Assembly (NCBI RefSeq): GCF_030272615.1
Contig: NC_081413.1
Coordinates: forward strand, 721,450,367 to 721,514,366
Source: Cryptomeria japonica
Taxonomy: Eukaryota; Streptophyta; Pinopsida; Cupressales; Cupressaceae
DNA length: 64,000 bases
Reading direction: 5' to 3'
Both the position numbers and the translations under genes were made by a program. The notes beneath the pieces were generated by a model, which was not told where the DNA came from, searched no databases, and was given only the letters and a program-made list of their open reading frames with translations. Of the stretch, positions 11,710 to 23,583 are shown piece after piece (positions within the stretch are counted from its first letter, which is position 1; each line of letters opens with the position of its first letter).

Positions 11710-13251
11710 TGATAGTTCTGATACTTAATGTAAAGTACAGATGCCAATAGCTAACAAGGTGAGAGGGGGGGGTGAATCATACAAACTTAATCTTCCATAA
11801 AAACAACAGATTCAACCTCGGTAACTTATACTTCAGCAATATAACCAAAACTGCTAAACATGCAAATTCATAAGCATATAATCATCATAACACTCATAAC
11901 ACCATATTTGACGTGGAAACCCAAATAGGGAAAAACCATTGTGGGATTTCGGACCCACTAAGAAATATACTCTTCTAGAGTATGCTCGGTTAAAAGAAAA
12001 TCCTATTAAAGATTACAAACACATTGCTAGATGTGACCCGGTTAAGGGATTTCCCTTAGATTTGTTAGGATCTTCACTTTGTTAGAAGTGACCTTGTTAA
12101 AGGATTTCAAACACTCAACTAGAATGTTACCTTGCTAGAGGGTTTACAAATAAGACTGTTAAGTTCACTCGGTTAAGAGATTTCCTGTCACTTACAAAAT
12201 AACAGTAATACAAATCTATCTGCAACTTCACATCTAAAATGCTGAAGCATATTCTTATTTGCTCAAAGCAATCTAGTCATAAGACTTATCTTGTCCCTCT
12301 ACTGGGCTCTCTACTTTGTTATTCAAATAGGTCTTCAAGCTTTTGTGCTTGGTAATCACTATGTAGCATCCCTGTGCATACACTTGCCCGCATACATTTT
12401 TTATCAACAATTCCTCATTTATAAACAATTGCTAACCGCTTAATCTCCTTGATCACATTTCCCATGATCAATCTTAACCATCAGATCTTCAAACTTGACT
12501 AGGTTCAATGTATCCTTCCGATCTGAAAATGTTTTACCTTACCTCGGGACTTGCATTCCCTTCTTGGAACTTTCACAATGTTATTGCAGTTCAATCTGCG
12601 CTGTAGATCTTCCTGCCAATTTTCCTTTGCCATAGATCCTTAACAAACTTCATGCACAACATACCAATCATTTATACATTTCCAACTAATGATTGTCCTT
12701 TATTAAATAATGCTTTTATCCATCCAATGCGCACTATCATAACTCGGTTGCATCCTGGTAAATACTAAACTTTACTCGATAGACATTCCACCTTCATTAA
12801 CCGATATCGATAACCTTAGGGTTTACCGACTAGGTTCCTTAGGGTTTACCGACTAGGGTCTTTGCTTGGTGACATAGTATAGTATTAACCTTACAATCAA
12901 CAACATATGTAGGATATCAAAACAATCTAAACATCATGATCTCATCATTGTCTAACTCAGTAATAGTTGCCCATTGAATAACTTATTTCTCCCCTTATTC
13001 ATCACATTCTTTCTGTGTCTTTTACCGACATCTTAATTCTCTTCTAATCAATCTTCTCAAGATATGGCAACATCATACTGAATTAGGTAATCAATCTCTT
13101 GACATCAATGGCAAAATAATGTTATAAAGATAGTTATCATCCTTCTTCAGTTATATCAATAATCTTCAACAACCTTCTCAATATCCTTCATGAATATCAA
13201 CAATCTCCTGAAATTGAAATGCCAATAATCTTTCTTACTGTAATGCCAACA
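11710..13251 (-). mobile_element. Solo Ty1/copia LTR with perfect 5-bp target duplication
   Basis: The LTR of 1542 bp runs TGATAGTTCTGAT...AATGCCAACA (TG...CA), flanked by TAGCC at 11705-11709 and 13252-13256. It carries the 'gagaggggggggtgaatc' block, the 'ggaaacccaaataggg' block and repeated GGTTAAGGGATTT motifs seen in copia-1. The gypsy-2 leader has the uninterrupted site near 59766-59790. The interior element was lost by LTR recombination, giving minus orientation by comparison with copia-1. Confidence 0.88.
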
Positions 13252-14300
13252 TAGCCTCCACATTTGATTATAGTGGGTTGCTAAACTTGGCGATAAAGTC
13301 GTTCCCCACTTGGTTCGTACCCTTCACACTAGCCCTTTCGAGGCTTTGGGAAGGTAGACCCTCTAAAGGTTTTATTGCTTTGAAAGTAAATAAAACAATG
13401 AAAAAGTGGATTTAGCTTTTTGATCGCCCAATTAAGGGGAGAGCATATACCTACCACTTTAAGACAAAGTAAACAACGTTCTTTTTAACTTTCCAAAGCA
13501 ATGATTTTCTAAGTCCTATTTTGGAGATGTTGCTCTAACAAGCATGGTGTTCATTTTAGCCCTTCATAGAAAAATGTGTGTTTCAAAACTTTAGAAAATA
13601 AACTTGGTCAACAAAATAAAATTGTGTATTGGTCAACAAAATGAAAATCATGTAACCAATCATCAATGAGGTTCTTTTTACTTTGCACCAAAGAAAAAGA
13701 GGTTATTTTTAGTTTGCACCAAAATGAAAGTGAGATCCTTTTTAACTTTGCAAAAAATAAAGGTTTGTTTGTAGTTTTTTTTAACCTTTTGAAAAATAGA
13801 AAGTGAGATCTTGTTTTAAACACCAAAGAAACGATGAGGTTTTTTTAATTTTACAATCCTTTTTAAATTTGCAAAAATAAAGGTTTGTTTGCAGTTCTTT
13901 TTAACCTTTTGCGAAATAGAAAATGAGGTCTTGTTTTAAACACCAAAGAAATGATGAAGTTCTTTTTAGGTCCTTGCAAAATAAAAGTCAGTTTCTTTTT
14001 TTAAATCCCTTTTTAAAAGAGAATTTTGAGAAAAGAAATCAAAATCTACTTTAACTCGTTAGACCTTGCAAGAAAATATTAGACCTGCAAAAAACTCTCA
14101 AAAAGTTAGCTCATATGGTGGGCTTTACAAGCCTAACATTTCCTTGTGTTACAAAACTTAGCTCTCTTCCTATTACAAAAGTCCTACTTTGGAGTAGGTA
14201 TGCACTATTTTGATGATTCCATGTGCTATGAGAAGGTAAGACATATTAGATTAGAAAGGTCCACATATGCACTAGAATATTTGTTAGAAATTTGTGGGTT

Positions 14301-14318
14301 GCCCCATGGTGGGCACCA
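14301..14318 (-). promoter_or_regulatory. gypsy-1 primer-binding site, tRNA-Lys-like
   Basis: On minus, TGGTGCCCACCATGGGGC lies 5 nt after the 5' LTR. From memory it resembles the complement of the plant tRNA-Lys 3' end, with a few C-to-T type changes. The same site is found in gypsy-2 at 61043-61060. It primes minus-strand cDNA synthesis. Confidence 0.7.
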
Positions 14319-14323
14319 ATTAA

Positions 14324-15600
14324 TGTATGCCAAAAATGTGGTCTTCAAATTGAAAGAAGAAAAACACTTCAAAACCAATGAAGCATTGCATTAGAGTTAG
14401 AAATCATAAACAAGTTAGTGGATTTAAAGGTCCTAAAATCACCTCATTATCCTCTATCTCTAAAGATCTTCAAGATTCAAGGTGGCCCTCACTTGGAAGA
14501 GCACTTGATCTCTTGGAGGACAACCTAGAGAACAATTTTTTAGTGATGTGATAAGATAAAAATGGATGCAACTAAGATCTTAGATAAGATGAGATGATGG
14601 ATGAAGATAGGATGCAAGATGCAAGACTAGATGATTAAGATGTTAAATGTATTCCAAATTGAATATTAGATGATGCTAGATGAGTTAATTAAACTAGATG
14701 AGTATAAAATACTATGAGATGATATGCAATTAACTAGATGATATGCTAAAATGAAGCTAAAATACTAATGCTAATGCTAAATGGCTTGGATGCTTGAAGA
14801 TGGCTTGAATGATTGAAGATGACAAGATGAGCTCCTTAAACTGCAAAATGACTATAATTTAGATGCACAAGATTGAGATATTAATTGAAGGATAAATGGG
14901 ATCTATTTATAGAAGAATTGGACAATTGGATGGCCAAGATTGAATTGGCTTAAGGAGGGTCAAGATTGAAAGTTATCAATCCATGTGAGATTTTCAACCC
15001 AATCCCATGTTGATAAGTGTCACCATGAGATGGCTTGAGAGGAGAGGAAGGAGACATTAAATGCTTTAGAAGACTTAATGGTTAATTCCATGTGGGTAAA
15101 TTAATAGAATAAAGCTTTTATCCAATGAATAAAGCTATTGTCCAATGGATAAAATCTTGTGCAAAGCTCAATGTGCTGAAAATGTGAAGTTTTGTAAGAG
15201 CATTAAAAAGCTCCTTGGAGACCTTGGAGGTTATCTTGTTGGAAGTTAGATAACCTTCAATATTTTTGTGAGAGTCCTACAAATTTGGGGAACTCAACAA
15301 AGTTAGCTTGTTGAAAAGATAAAACTTTAAATGCATTTAGAAGACTTTCATCCAAAACTAGAAGTGACTTCCCCAAAATTTAGGGATGTGACCATGATAG
15401 AAGAATTGGACTAATTACGTGGGTTTTTAGAGGTTCTAGAAGAATGCTTAGGAAGTTAATAGAAAATGTAGGAGAACGCAAGTGGGAGAAATAGGAATTT
15501 TTAATTAAAATAAAAAAGATTTATTTCAACTAAAATGAATGGAACTTGCATTTGGATATATATTTAAATAAATATTAATTTACGTCGAAGGCGTATCCTT
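14324..15600 (-). repeat. gypsy-1 5' LTR
   Basis: The LTR begins (plus strand) with TGTATGCC 5 nt after the PBS. It contains a TATA box on minus (TATAAATA, 14911-14904), about 580 bp upstream of the PBS side, as in the gypsy-2 LTR. U3 carries 'gaatgcaagtggg'-like and AATTAAAATAAA-rich blocks shared with the gypsy-2 LTR. The outer end is placed near 'tttacgtcg' at about 15590 by comparison with 'tatacgtctaca' of gypsy-2. That boundary is approximate because the 3' partner is absent. Confidence 0.6.
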
Positions 15601-16439
15601 ATATGAGATGGATGAGCTCCTTTTGTCCATCAATGGCTTAGAACTTATAAAAAATTATGCAAGGTGATTGGAATGGTTTTGTCTATTAGATTTTTTGTTG
15701 ACTGCAAATACACTGTTTTCGTCGATTTTTGTTGATTGCATGGGCAAATACATTGTTTTCCGCTTCATGGAAGTACTTAGTCTTGCTGGACGTGTAGACC
15801 TAGTACCACAATAGATAGCTTCCTTCCCAATCCGAAGTAGCCATGGACTAACAACTCTCTCACCGTACTGTGCCTCACATTACAATTCCGCTGCGTTTGT
15901 GGAGGCATTGGTGTACTTTAATAAAAAGCTTTGTATTTTTTTCTTTAAATAGTCCCCGCTCAATACAACAAAGTTGAATAACCACACAATATATGGAGAA
16001 GAATAAATGGTGAAAAAATGAAGTTTCCCATTCACAATTCTTTACTCATAGACAAAAGGTGTCATTGAGTTATAACTTTTGTTATCTCAAAATTTTGGGA
16101 TTTTATATGAGGGAGGGAGGAGCACTTGCATTTCATTATAAAAGTATTATGCAAGTGAACACACAACTTTAAGGTAATAAAAAGTGGCCTTTACTCAAAA
16201 AAAATAAAAAAATATTAAAGGGTAATTTATAATTATTAAATTTTAAAAATTAGTTTTATTTTTTATTTAATTATTTATTAATTTAGTAAATTTATTATTT
16301 ATTGTTTGTAGTTTTTATAAATATTTAAATTTAGATATAAATTTATTTTACATTTCCAAATATGAATTTATATATATATATATATATATATCTATATATA
16401 TTGATAAAAGTGGATAGAACCACTGAACTATATTAAATT
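15601..16439. other. Unassigned AT-rich spacer
   Basis: No ORF, LTR end or recognisable domain is present. An A-rich stretch occurs at 16195-16220 and a (TA)n run at 16370-16395. It may be old host sequence or eroded repeat between gypsy-1 and the LINE. I see nothing functional in it. Confidence 0.4.
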
Positions 16440-18345
16440 TTAAAAGTTTTTTTACAGTGTCTGGTTCAAAAAGCACTGAAGGGAAAGAACCAGTAAGAAA
16501 ACCCTTTAGTATTGCTTAAGTAACAAAAGCCTATTCTACCCAATACCAAAAGCCCATTGGCATAGTACATCAAAAAACCCATCCCAATTACATAAGCCAC
16601 ATTAGATATAAAGGAAGTCGCCAACATAAGCATATAGAAGGAATATTAAAGTATGATCACCGAAGGATGCATATCCATTGCTACCAAAAAACACCAATCT
16701 GAACCACCCCTGTCTATGAAACACAATTCTCCAAACCACTGGTTAGAATGATACCACATAGCAAAAATGAAACCATAATCAAAGACCCTGTCAAAATAAA
16801 CATTGTGATCAAGCATAGCAGAACCCACATAAAAAAAAAGCCACACCAAATAAGGAGGTTGATGAAGACTACAACTATGCCCTTCTTTACTTCAAATATT
16901 CCAAAACCGAGGAAGGGATCTCATCCACACTTACTACCCACATATTAGCTTCACTGTCAATGGCTAAGTTAGCCAAGAAATCTACAATCTTATTCACTTC
17001 CCTATAACAGTGAGAAATAAAAAAGGAATCAAAAAAATCTAATTTTTGCAAAATATGATCAAGTATATATTGTAATTGCCAACAATTCGACTTCTTTTTC
17101 ATGACACTTTGAATAATAACCATAGAATCACCCTCAATTATTGAGTCCTTAATTCCCAAAGATATAGCCATATCCAAACCCAAGGACAAAGCAAAGAATT
17201 CTGCATAATTGTTAGACTTGAAACCAATCGCATGACAACGAGCCTGAACAAACCTTACCTTATGATCATAAATTACCATACCTACCCCTGCCAGGCGAGG
17301 GTTCCCATGAGAAGCACCATCAAAATTCAATTTAAAGTGCCCTTGTGGAGGAGGTTTCCAACAAGCAAAATTTCTCTTACTTATAGCATTAGTCTTATTT
17401 AAAATAGATCCATGAGAAGGTAAGACTGATAACATTCTCCAAACTCGAGTTACCCTACCATCCCAATGAGAAAAAGAGGTAAGGGTTTCCAAATTCTTAT
17501 AGATAAAAGACAAAGCAACTTCAGAGATGGAAGATTCAACCCTCAATAAAACCTTAGCCAAGGAAGAACTTGTTTGTTTAAAAATCCTATTATTACGCTC
17601 TAACCAAATATTCCAAATCACAATAGATGGAGAAATAATCCAAAGACATGCATAGAAAGATGAGGCAAACAGGAGAGGCCAGGCTCTAAAGTGGGAAAGG
17701 AGATCCTTACAAATAACAAAGGATATATTAAGCTTTTCAAACAACCACTACCAGCAAGCATAGGTAAAATCACAGTGAAGAAACAAGTGTTCAGAGGATT
17801 CTAAGTTTTTATTACAAAAGACACAAGAAAATACTGCCGTAATACCCAACCTGTCCAACCTCATTCCTGTAAGGACCTTGTCCTGCACTGCTAACCAAGC
17901 AAAAGCACCAGCCTTTGGGAGGCAAGCCATATGCCAAAATAGCTTGTATGGCCAAGTAGATAAATCTTTAGCAACCAAGAGAGAATTATAGCCATTCTTA
18001 ACTGTGTACTTACCAGAGATATTCCTTGTCCAGATAAGCTCATCGTCGGCATCAGAAAGAATTATTACTCTCTCCCCCAACATATTTTCATATTCCAAAT
18101 TCACATTTTGATCAATATCTAAAAACTCAATTGATTTCCATTTTGCCACCTTAAGATTCCCACTATACTCAATTTCAAAATAATTAGCCACACAGACACC
18201 CCAAAGGGAAGAAAGAGTGGAAATTAAAGGAGACCAATCCCTCGAGTTCACCAAAGGGGGATGTCCATTCCAAACTTCCTCCCAAAACCTGACCTTTCTA
18301 CCATTATGAACAATCCATGAGAGATGAGGCAAAATCACTGATCTA
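16440..18345 (-). mobile_element. 5'-truncated LINE (L1-type) 3' end
   Basis: Only the 3' part of a non-LTR retrotransposon remains. It holds zf-RVT and RNase H domains on minus, then about 450 bp of 3' UTR ending at a T-rich stretch on plus near 16440-16455 (a degraded poly(A) on minus). The 5' truncation at about 18345 is typical of LINE insertions. Similar AT words flank both ends (around 16430 and 18360) but no clear target duplication can be read. Confidence 0.7.
16887..18338 (-). pseudogene. LINE ORF2 C-terminus: zf-RVT plus RNase H
   Basis: This is the C-terminal part of a plant LINE polyprotein. The upstream frame (18338-17748) shows the zinc-binding domain that follows the RT, with WEEVWNG, KYTVKNGY, FWHMACLPKAGAFAWLAV and CVFCNKNLESSEHLFLHC. 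The downstream frame (17744-16887) is an RNase H-like domain, with FKLNFDGASHGNPRLAG, NNYAEFFALSLGL, EGDSMVIIQ and a final EVNKIVDFLANLA, matching D, E, D, D catalytic positions. Both halves are in one frame, separated only by a single TAG at 17750-17748. The RT itself is missing. It is defective through truncation and the stop. Confidence 0.88.
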
Positions 18346-20520
18346 TTTAGAAGTTTAATATATTTTAAAATTAACGTTTCTTTAACAAAGATATCATAAG
18401 AAATAATATTTAATCATTAAAAATTTACAATTATATATTTACTATATATTTAATTGTGTATATTTATACTATTAAAATTTATGTTTCTTTTTTTAACATT
18501 TAAATATTAATATTTAGTCATTATAAATTTATAATTGTTATATATTTAATTATTTATATTTTTTTTAATTTTTACTTTTTATGATTATTTTTTTATAAGA
18601 TATTCTCTCTTCAAATGAAATTTAAAAAATAAAATATTATAAGATATTTTAACTTTTAATATGATATTTTGTTGCTAACCATTTTTAATCATTTTAATTA
18701 TTAATCTTTAGATCTTTGAGATGAGCTCCTCTCTTTCTCTCTTACTATATCTATCTCTTTATCTCTCCTTCTTTGTATCCCTATCACTTCTTCTATCCTT
18801 ATCACCCTTTCTTTTTATACCTTTGTATTTCCCTCCCTCCCTTTCTCTCCCACTTTATCCATTTATATCTATTTATATATGATTTAATTTATAATATATA
18901 AGATTATATTAATATTTCTCACACGAAAATAAAGTTGATGGGTTCTTCCATTCGTATAAGAAAAATAATAATTCACTACAATAAAGTTTGTATTCTTACA
19001 TTCTTCTAACAATAATAATAATATACTATAATTACATTAATAATAAACCTAATAATAATATATAACAATTAATTCACTATATCTCTTCCTCACTATATTA
19101 AAGATAGTAGTAATATTTATTACCAATTTGTAGTCCATGCTTTTTTGTTGCACCCTAAAGTCTTTGGAAATCTGCTTTTTATTTCAAGTACATATTTATT
19201 CCAAGAATAATGCACTTTCCTTGTATGTTTTAATTTGCTCGCAAATTTTCATCCCTTATGCATATTTAAAAAAAATAAAATTGTTCTTTTGTTGAAAGTA
19301 ACTAAAAAATGTGATGCCATGTCTTGTAAAAACTTGGTTGGCATTTTCAACTATTTTTTGGCTTTTCTTTATTATCTTTTTTGACAATTGGACATTTTAA
19401 TGTCAAAAAACATGCAAAAAGTAGTTTTATCTTGAATCTATTGTTTCTTTATAAAGACGTTACATTTATATATATTATTTTAATCATAGCATTTTTTTCA
19501 TTGAAATAATTTTTTTAAAGGTGAATAAATAAATTAATGATATATATTATTTTGTTAACAAATTTATAATAATTTTTGAGAATTTTTAAAATAACAATAT
19601 AGGTCATGTTTTATGATTTGTCTTTTAATGAGTTTACACATGTTGATTTAAAATAGTTTATTATTATGTTAAAATTACTACCATTGATTCAAATATTTCT
19701 CAAAGCTATACCCACCATACTAGGTGTCAACCTATGTCAACATCTTTGTTGATGTGTTAGTTATAAATCAATCCATGCATCTTGACATTTATATTCTCAT
19801 ATGCTTGCAAGATTTGAATGTCATATCTCTATATCCCTATCTCTCTCATCAAATCTCTCTATCTCTCACCATCTCCCTCCCTATCTCATATCTATCTCTC
19901 TTTCTCTCTATATCACAATCTCTCTCTTTCTATCGCTCCATCTATCCCATTATATCTATTTGTTTCTCTAGCTCTATCTCTCCATTTCTTTCTTAAATAT
20001 CTCTTTCTATCTCTATATCATTATCTCTCCATCTCTCTCTGCCCCTATATCTCTTCCTTTCTCTATTTATTACTACCTAAAACTATCTTTATCTTTCTAT
20101 CTCTCCCTCTCTCCCTCTGTATATTTACCGCTTCCATCTATATCTATCCATCTCCTCTCTCTCTCTCTCTCTCTTTCTCTCTCCATCTACTCCCCATATC
20201 CCTCTCCTCCATCTATGTTCCTCTCTATCTCTATCTTGTTACCCCTCTATATCTCCCACTATCTCCCTCTCTCCTTATTGTAAACATTACATGAACCTAT
20301 TGGTAATGGAGCTTGATTCAATTTTTTTTGTTTCAAGCATGCTTGGATCCATGTAAGATGTAAGTGAATGTATAGTTTATTTGAAGCTACTACTTCTCTA
20401 TTGAGACTTTTGTTAAATGACCTACCAATTTTTCTCATGTAGTACATAAATGTATGCAAAATATAGACCAATTTTTTTTGAATTGACCTTCCACACCTAT
20501 TCGGCGTACCCATTGCACAC
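18346..20520. other. AT-rich intergenic DNA with microsatellites
   Basis: No gene is supported. Positions 18360-18560 contain two degenerate direct copies of an AT-rich unit (around 'atgtttcttt' and 'tttagtcatta'). Pyrimidine-rich tracts occur at 18715-18855 and 19820-20280. ORFs in the latter are pure CT repeat. The segment separates the LINE from the truncated LTR at 20521. Confidence 0.55.
19820..20280 (+). repeat. Imperfect (CT)n / TATCTC microsatellite tract
   Basis: About 460 bp are made of CTCT, TATCTCTC and CCATCTC words on plus, with no fixed unit. The translated ORFs here (Ser/Leu/Ile/Tyr only) are artefacts of the repeat. A smaller similar tract lies at 18715-18855. Confidence 0.85.
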
Positions 20521-21660
20521 CAAGGTGCAATTGCTAGTTTATTTAAATGTGAATGTGAATTTTGGATTTTATTTAAATAAATCTTAATTTATTTAAATGA
20601 GAAAAAGGGGGATAAAGCATTAAATGCTTGAAGACTTTGAGGGAAACCATTAAAGGCTTAAGAAGACTTTAAGGGAAACCATTAAAGGTTTGAGAAGACT
20701 CTAGAAGGAAGCCATTAAAGGCTTGAAGACTTTAAGGGAAGCCATTAATGGTTTCAAGTGGGTGGAGATAAATAAGATTTTAAATAAATAATTAATTTAT
20801 TTAAAATTATGGTGCAACTTGCATTTGTAGGAAAATGCAAGTGGGTGGAGGAAAATAGGATTTTAAAGATAAAATAAAAGATTTATTTTAGCCAAAAGGA
20901 GATGCAACTTGCATATGTTGTAAAATGCAAGTGGGGTGAGGGAAATAGGGATTTTTAATTAAATGGGAAAGGGGATTTTAATTAGATGTTAAATTTAATT
21001 AAAATGGAAAGGGGATTTTAATTAAATGTTGAATTTGATTAAAATGGCTAGAAGGGGATATTTAATTAACTGTTGTATTTAATTAAAATGGCTAGAAGGG
21101 GATATTTAATTAACTATTGTATTTAATTAAAATGGCTAGAAGGGGTATTTAATTAAATGTTGAATTTAATTAAAATGGCTAAAAGGTGATATTTAATTAA
21201 ATGTTGAATTTAATTAAAATGGTTTAGATAGAAGAAATGGGGAACTAATTAAATCTTTAATTTGATTAATGGTTGATTAGAAGAAGAGGGATATTGATTA
21301 AACCTTAGTTTAGTCAATAGGCGGATTAGGGTAATTAAACAAATATAAATTCATTTAATTAGTTGTGCAAGTTTTAGGTATCTAGAATGAATGATAATGA
21401 TTAATATGTAACCTAATGATTCTAAAGATAAATGAACCTAATATGATCAATGCAAATTGTTTTTGTTTATCCAAGTATACTCATTCTTTATTTATGACCA
21501 TTGATCTTTGGTTGGAATGAAATGCTTATAATGCAACTGACAATGAATGCTTATAATGTAGATGATAATGAGCTAATCTAGAATGATCTAACTAAAATGA
21601 TACTTCCATTCTTCATATGTTGTCTTATAATAGTGCTTGATTTCATCATTAAAATTTTAA
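20521..21660 (-). repeat. Truncated 3' LTR (U3 part) of outer Tat element gypsy-4
   Basis: This AT-rich repeat contains words also found in the gypsy-2 LTR U3: 'ccattaaaggcttgaag', 'agactttaaggg', 'atgcaagtgg' and many TTTAATTAAA blocks. Near 21000-21240 the unit 'aaaatggctagaaggg' recurs several times. It lacks the TATA, R and U5 part expected at the low end, so the LTR is cut at about 20521. It is followed on plus by the gypsy-4 3' internal region. The outer boundary is uncertain. Confidence 0.5.
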
Positions 21661-21741
21661 ATGTTGTAAGAAATACAAGCAACTTGACATAATGATTCAA
21701 GCTGACCTGAGTATTTCCTACATGGATTTTGATATAGCAAG
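21661..21741 (-). other. gypsy-4 3' internal region, left half of a split target
   Basis: Matches gypsy-1 380-452 and gypsy-2 42100-42177 and ends with GCAAG. It continues at 63253 on the far side of element N. It shows the insertion point of N. Confidence 0.65.
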
Positions 21742-23568
21742 TGTGGAGGCGGGAAAAGTGAGATCGGGTGGCTAGGACCTAATCCTACTTTTGCCAACAC
21801 ATTGGGAATACGAAAGAGCCTAGGGAGATAGATCACTTTGGCTTCTTCTTGTGAGAAATAGAGAGTCAAGGATTACCTCTTAGGGTTTCTATTCCTCTTG
21901 TTGGAAATGATGAGAAAAACTAAGGTTTGAATGATCAACTAGACTAGGAGATAAATAATGAAGCATAAATGAACTTGAAATTGCACAAACTTGCAGATCT
22001 GGAATTGAGATATTGAAAGAATGAAAGGGGGAGGATTCTGGATGTGTACCTAATGCTGCAAATTAAGCCAAATTGACCAAGACTAGGATGTCACACTATT
22101 GTCCCTGATGGACTGACAGAGAGTTGTAACTGAGAAACTGCAAATCTGAGATCCTGAAGCTACAACTTGTCAAATTCCACTACAAAGTGGAGGGACAAGG
22201 GCACAAGACTAGGGTGCCCAGAGAGGACCAAGGTGTCAGAAAGGACCAGGGCACCCAAAGAGGACCAGGGTGCTCAGAGAGGACCAGGGCGCCCAGAGAG
22301 GACTAGGATGCTCAGGGAGGACCAGGTCACAGGACAAGTGTGCTCAAGGAGGACCAAGTTGTAGGACCAGGGCCCCACACCCCTATCCCGATGATTTTTC
22401 TCAAATTTGATCTTCAGAGCTGTGTCTGTGTTCTCTACCAAACCTGAAATTTGCAATGATGATCAGATCTTGTACCTACACTTGCAACTGAAAAGGGAAG
22501 GTTTGGGTGGCTATATAGGGTTTTACCTTAGTCAAACCCTATGTTGGTGATTTCTACCTCCATAAATAGTTGATAATGTACTGAAAAATGTGTGTACTAG
22601 AACCTTGTGTATGCAAGATCCTAAATGATAAGAAACTAGAGCTACCCTATGCGTGAGAGTAAACCCTAAATGTAAATGTGAATGTAAATGACAATGCTTC
22701 AAACCAAATATGCTAAATAATCTAAAGAATGAAAGTAAATGTGCAAATTGATGTAAAGAAGCTCATACAAAGACACAAAAATAACTTGAAATCATACCAA
22801 TCCCCAAGGGAGAGATATTGCCACTAGATCTCCCATTATTCTTCAATATCTTCAAAGCTCCTAATTGATGATGAATTCTTGACAAATGCTTGATGAATGT
22901 TGTTGAATGTTGTTGAAGACTTCGCATAGGCTTCTCTTTCACTACATAGAAGGCTCCTTATGATTGCTTTGCTGAAAACTCCCTTAGATTAGATAGATCT
23001 TAGCTGCCTTGAAATGAAGAAAGATAGCTCTTATGTATGAAACCCTAGATCTTAATTTCGACTTAATTATGCCTTTAGGATGACCTAGGAATTGAATTTC
23101 TCGCTAATATTTTGGGGTTAAGCATTATAATATCATAGAATTGTGCTCCCAAAATTTCAAGAAAAAAGACGAGGACCATGTGCACTCCCACCATGGTATG
23201 ACCAATTTTTCACCAAATTTTTAGGACCGTTAGATATGATGATATTAGAGTGAATCCCAAAGTTACAGCTGATTTCGAGGTGTTTTGAAATGTGAAATCG
23301 AGCCTTAAAGGTTGAAATAGGACATAATTAGGGTTTATGATTAAATGATTTACTAGAGGAATAAAATAAAAAGGGGCACACTTAGGGTAAAAGGCCCAAT
23401 TTTATAATGTGGGGAGTGATAAAATATGACTTTAGATTTAATTAAATTAATTAATTAAATGCTTAAAGGGAAATGAGAAATGCAAGATACAAGATGCACT
23501 AAGGCGGGTGCTAACCTAAGTGTGAAATTGTACCACCCTAGCAAGGGTGTATAATTTACAACACTACA
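21742..23568 (-). repeat. Element N 3' LTR
   Basis: The LTR of 1827 bp runs TGTGGAGGCGG...ACACTACA on plus (TG...CA). The polypurine tract follows at 23569. A TATA-like box lies on minus at 22517-22512 (CCTATATAGCC). Its right 780 bp (22790-23568) match 62477-63252, the surviving U3 of the 5' LTR. A minisatellite of about 20 bp lies at 22195-22365 within the transcribed half. Confidence 0.72.
22195..22365. repeat. GC-rich minisatellite, unit about 20 bp
   Basis: Roughly eight imperfect copies of 'gagaggaccagggtgc' followed by a 'ccc/tca' variant, in tandem. Base composition is strikingly GC-rich against the AT-rich LTR. ORFs over it simply translate the repeat. Confidence 0.85.
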
Positions 23569-23583
23569 TTTAGCCCCCACTTT
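23569..23583 (-). promoter_or_regulatory. Element N polypurine tract
   Basis: On minus AAAGTGGGGGCTAAA directly precedes the LTR start TGTAGTG. It is the plus-strand primer site of reverse transcription. Confidence 0.7.

Larger units (their letters stand above)
10772..14300 (-). other. gypsy-1 leader (5' untranslated region), interrupted by a solo LTR
   Basis: This long noncoding leader lies between PBS and ORF1. Block 11270-11530 is strongly conserved with 59330-59590 of gypsy-2 and includes 'gccagaaattaaccc'. Block 13257-13330 continues the same alignment after the solo LTR. Block 13440-14010 consists of degenerate repeats built on 'ttctttttaacttt' and 'gcaaaataaa', also present at 59990-60560. 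ORFs such as 13608-13826 and 14146-14394 show no conserved protein and are not called. Confidence 0.6.

Noticed and set aside
15601-16440. Possible host gene fragment between gypsy-1 and the LINE
   Set aside because: No ORF, splice pattern or domain could be supported; left as an unassigned spacer.
19724-20294. ORFs of 90 and 158 codons on plus rich in Ser, Leu, Ile and Tyr
   Set aside because: They only translate the imperfect CT/TATCTC microsatellite; two overlapping frames are open for the same reason.
22167-22364. 65-codon charged ORF over the minisatellite
   Set aside because: Translation of the GC-rich tandem repeat only.
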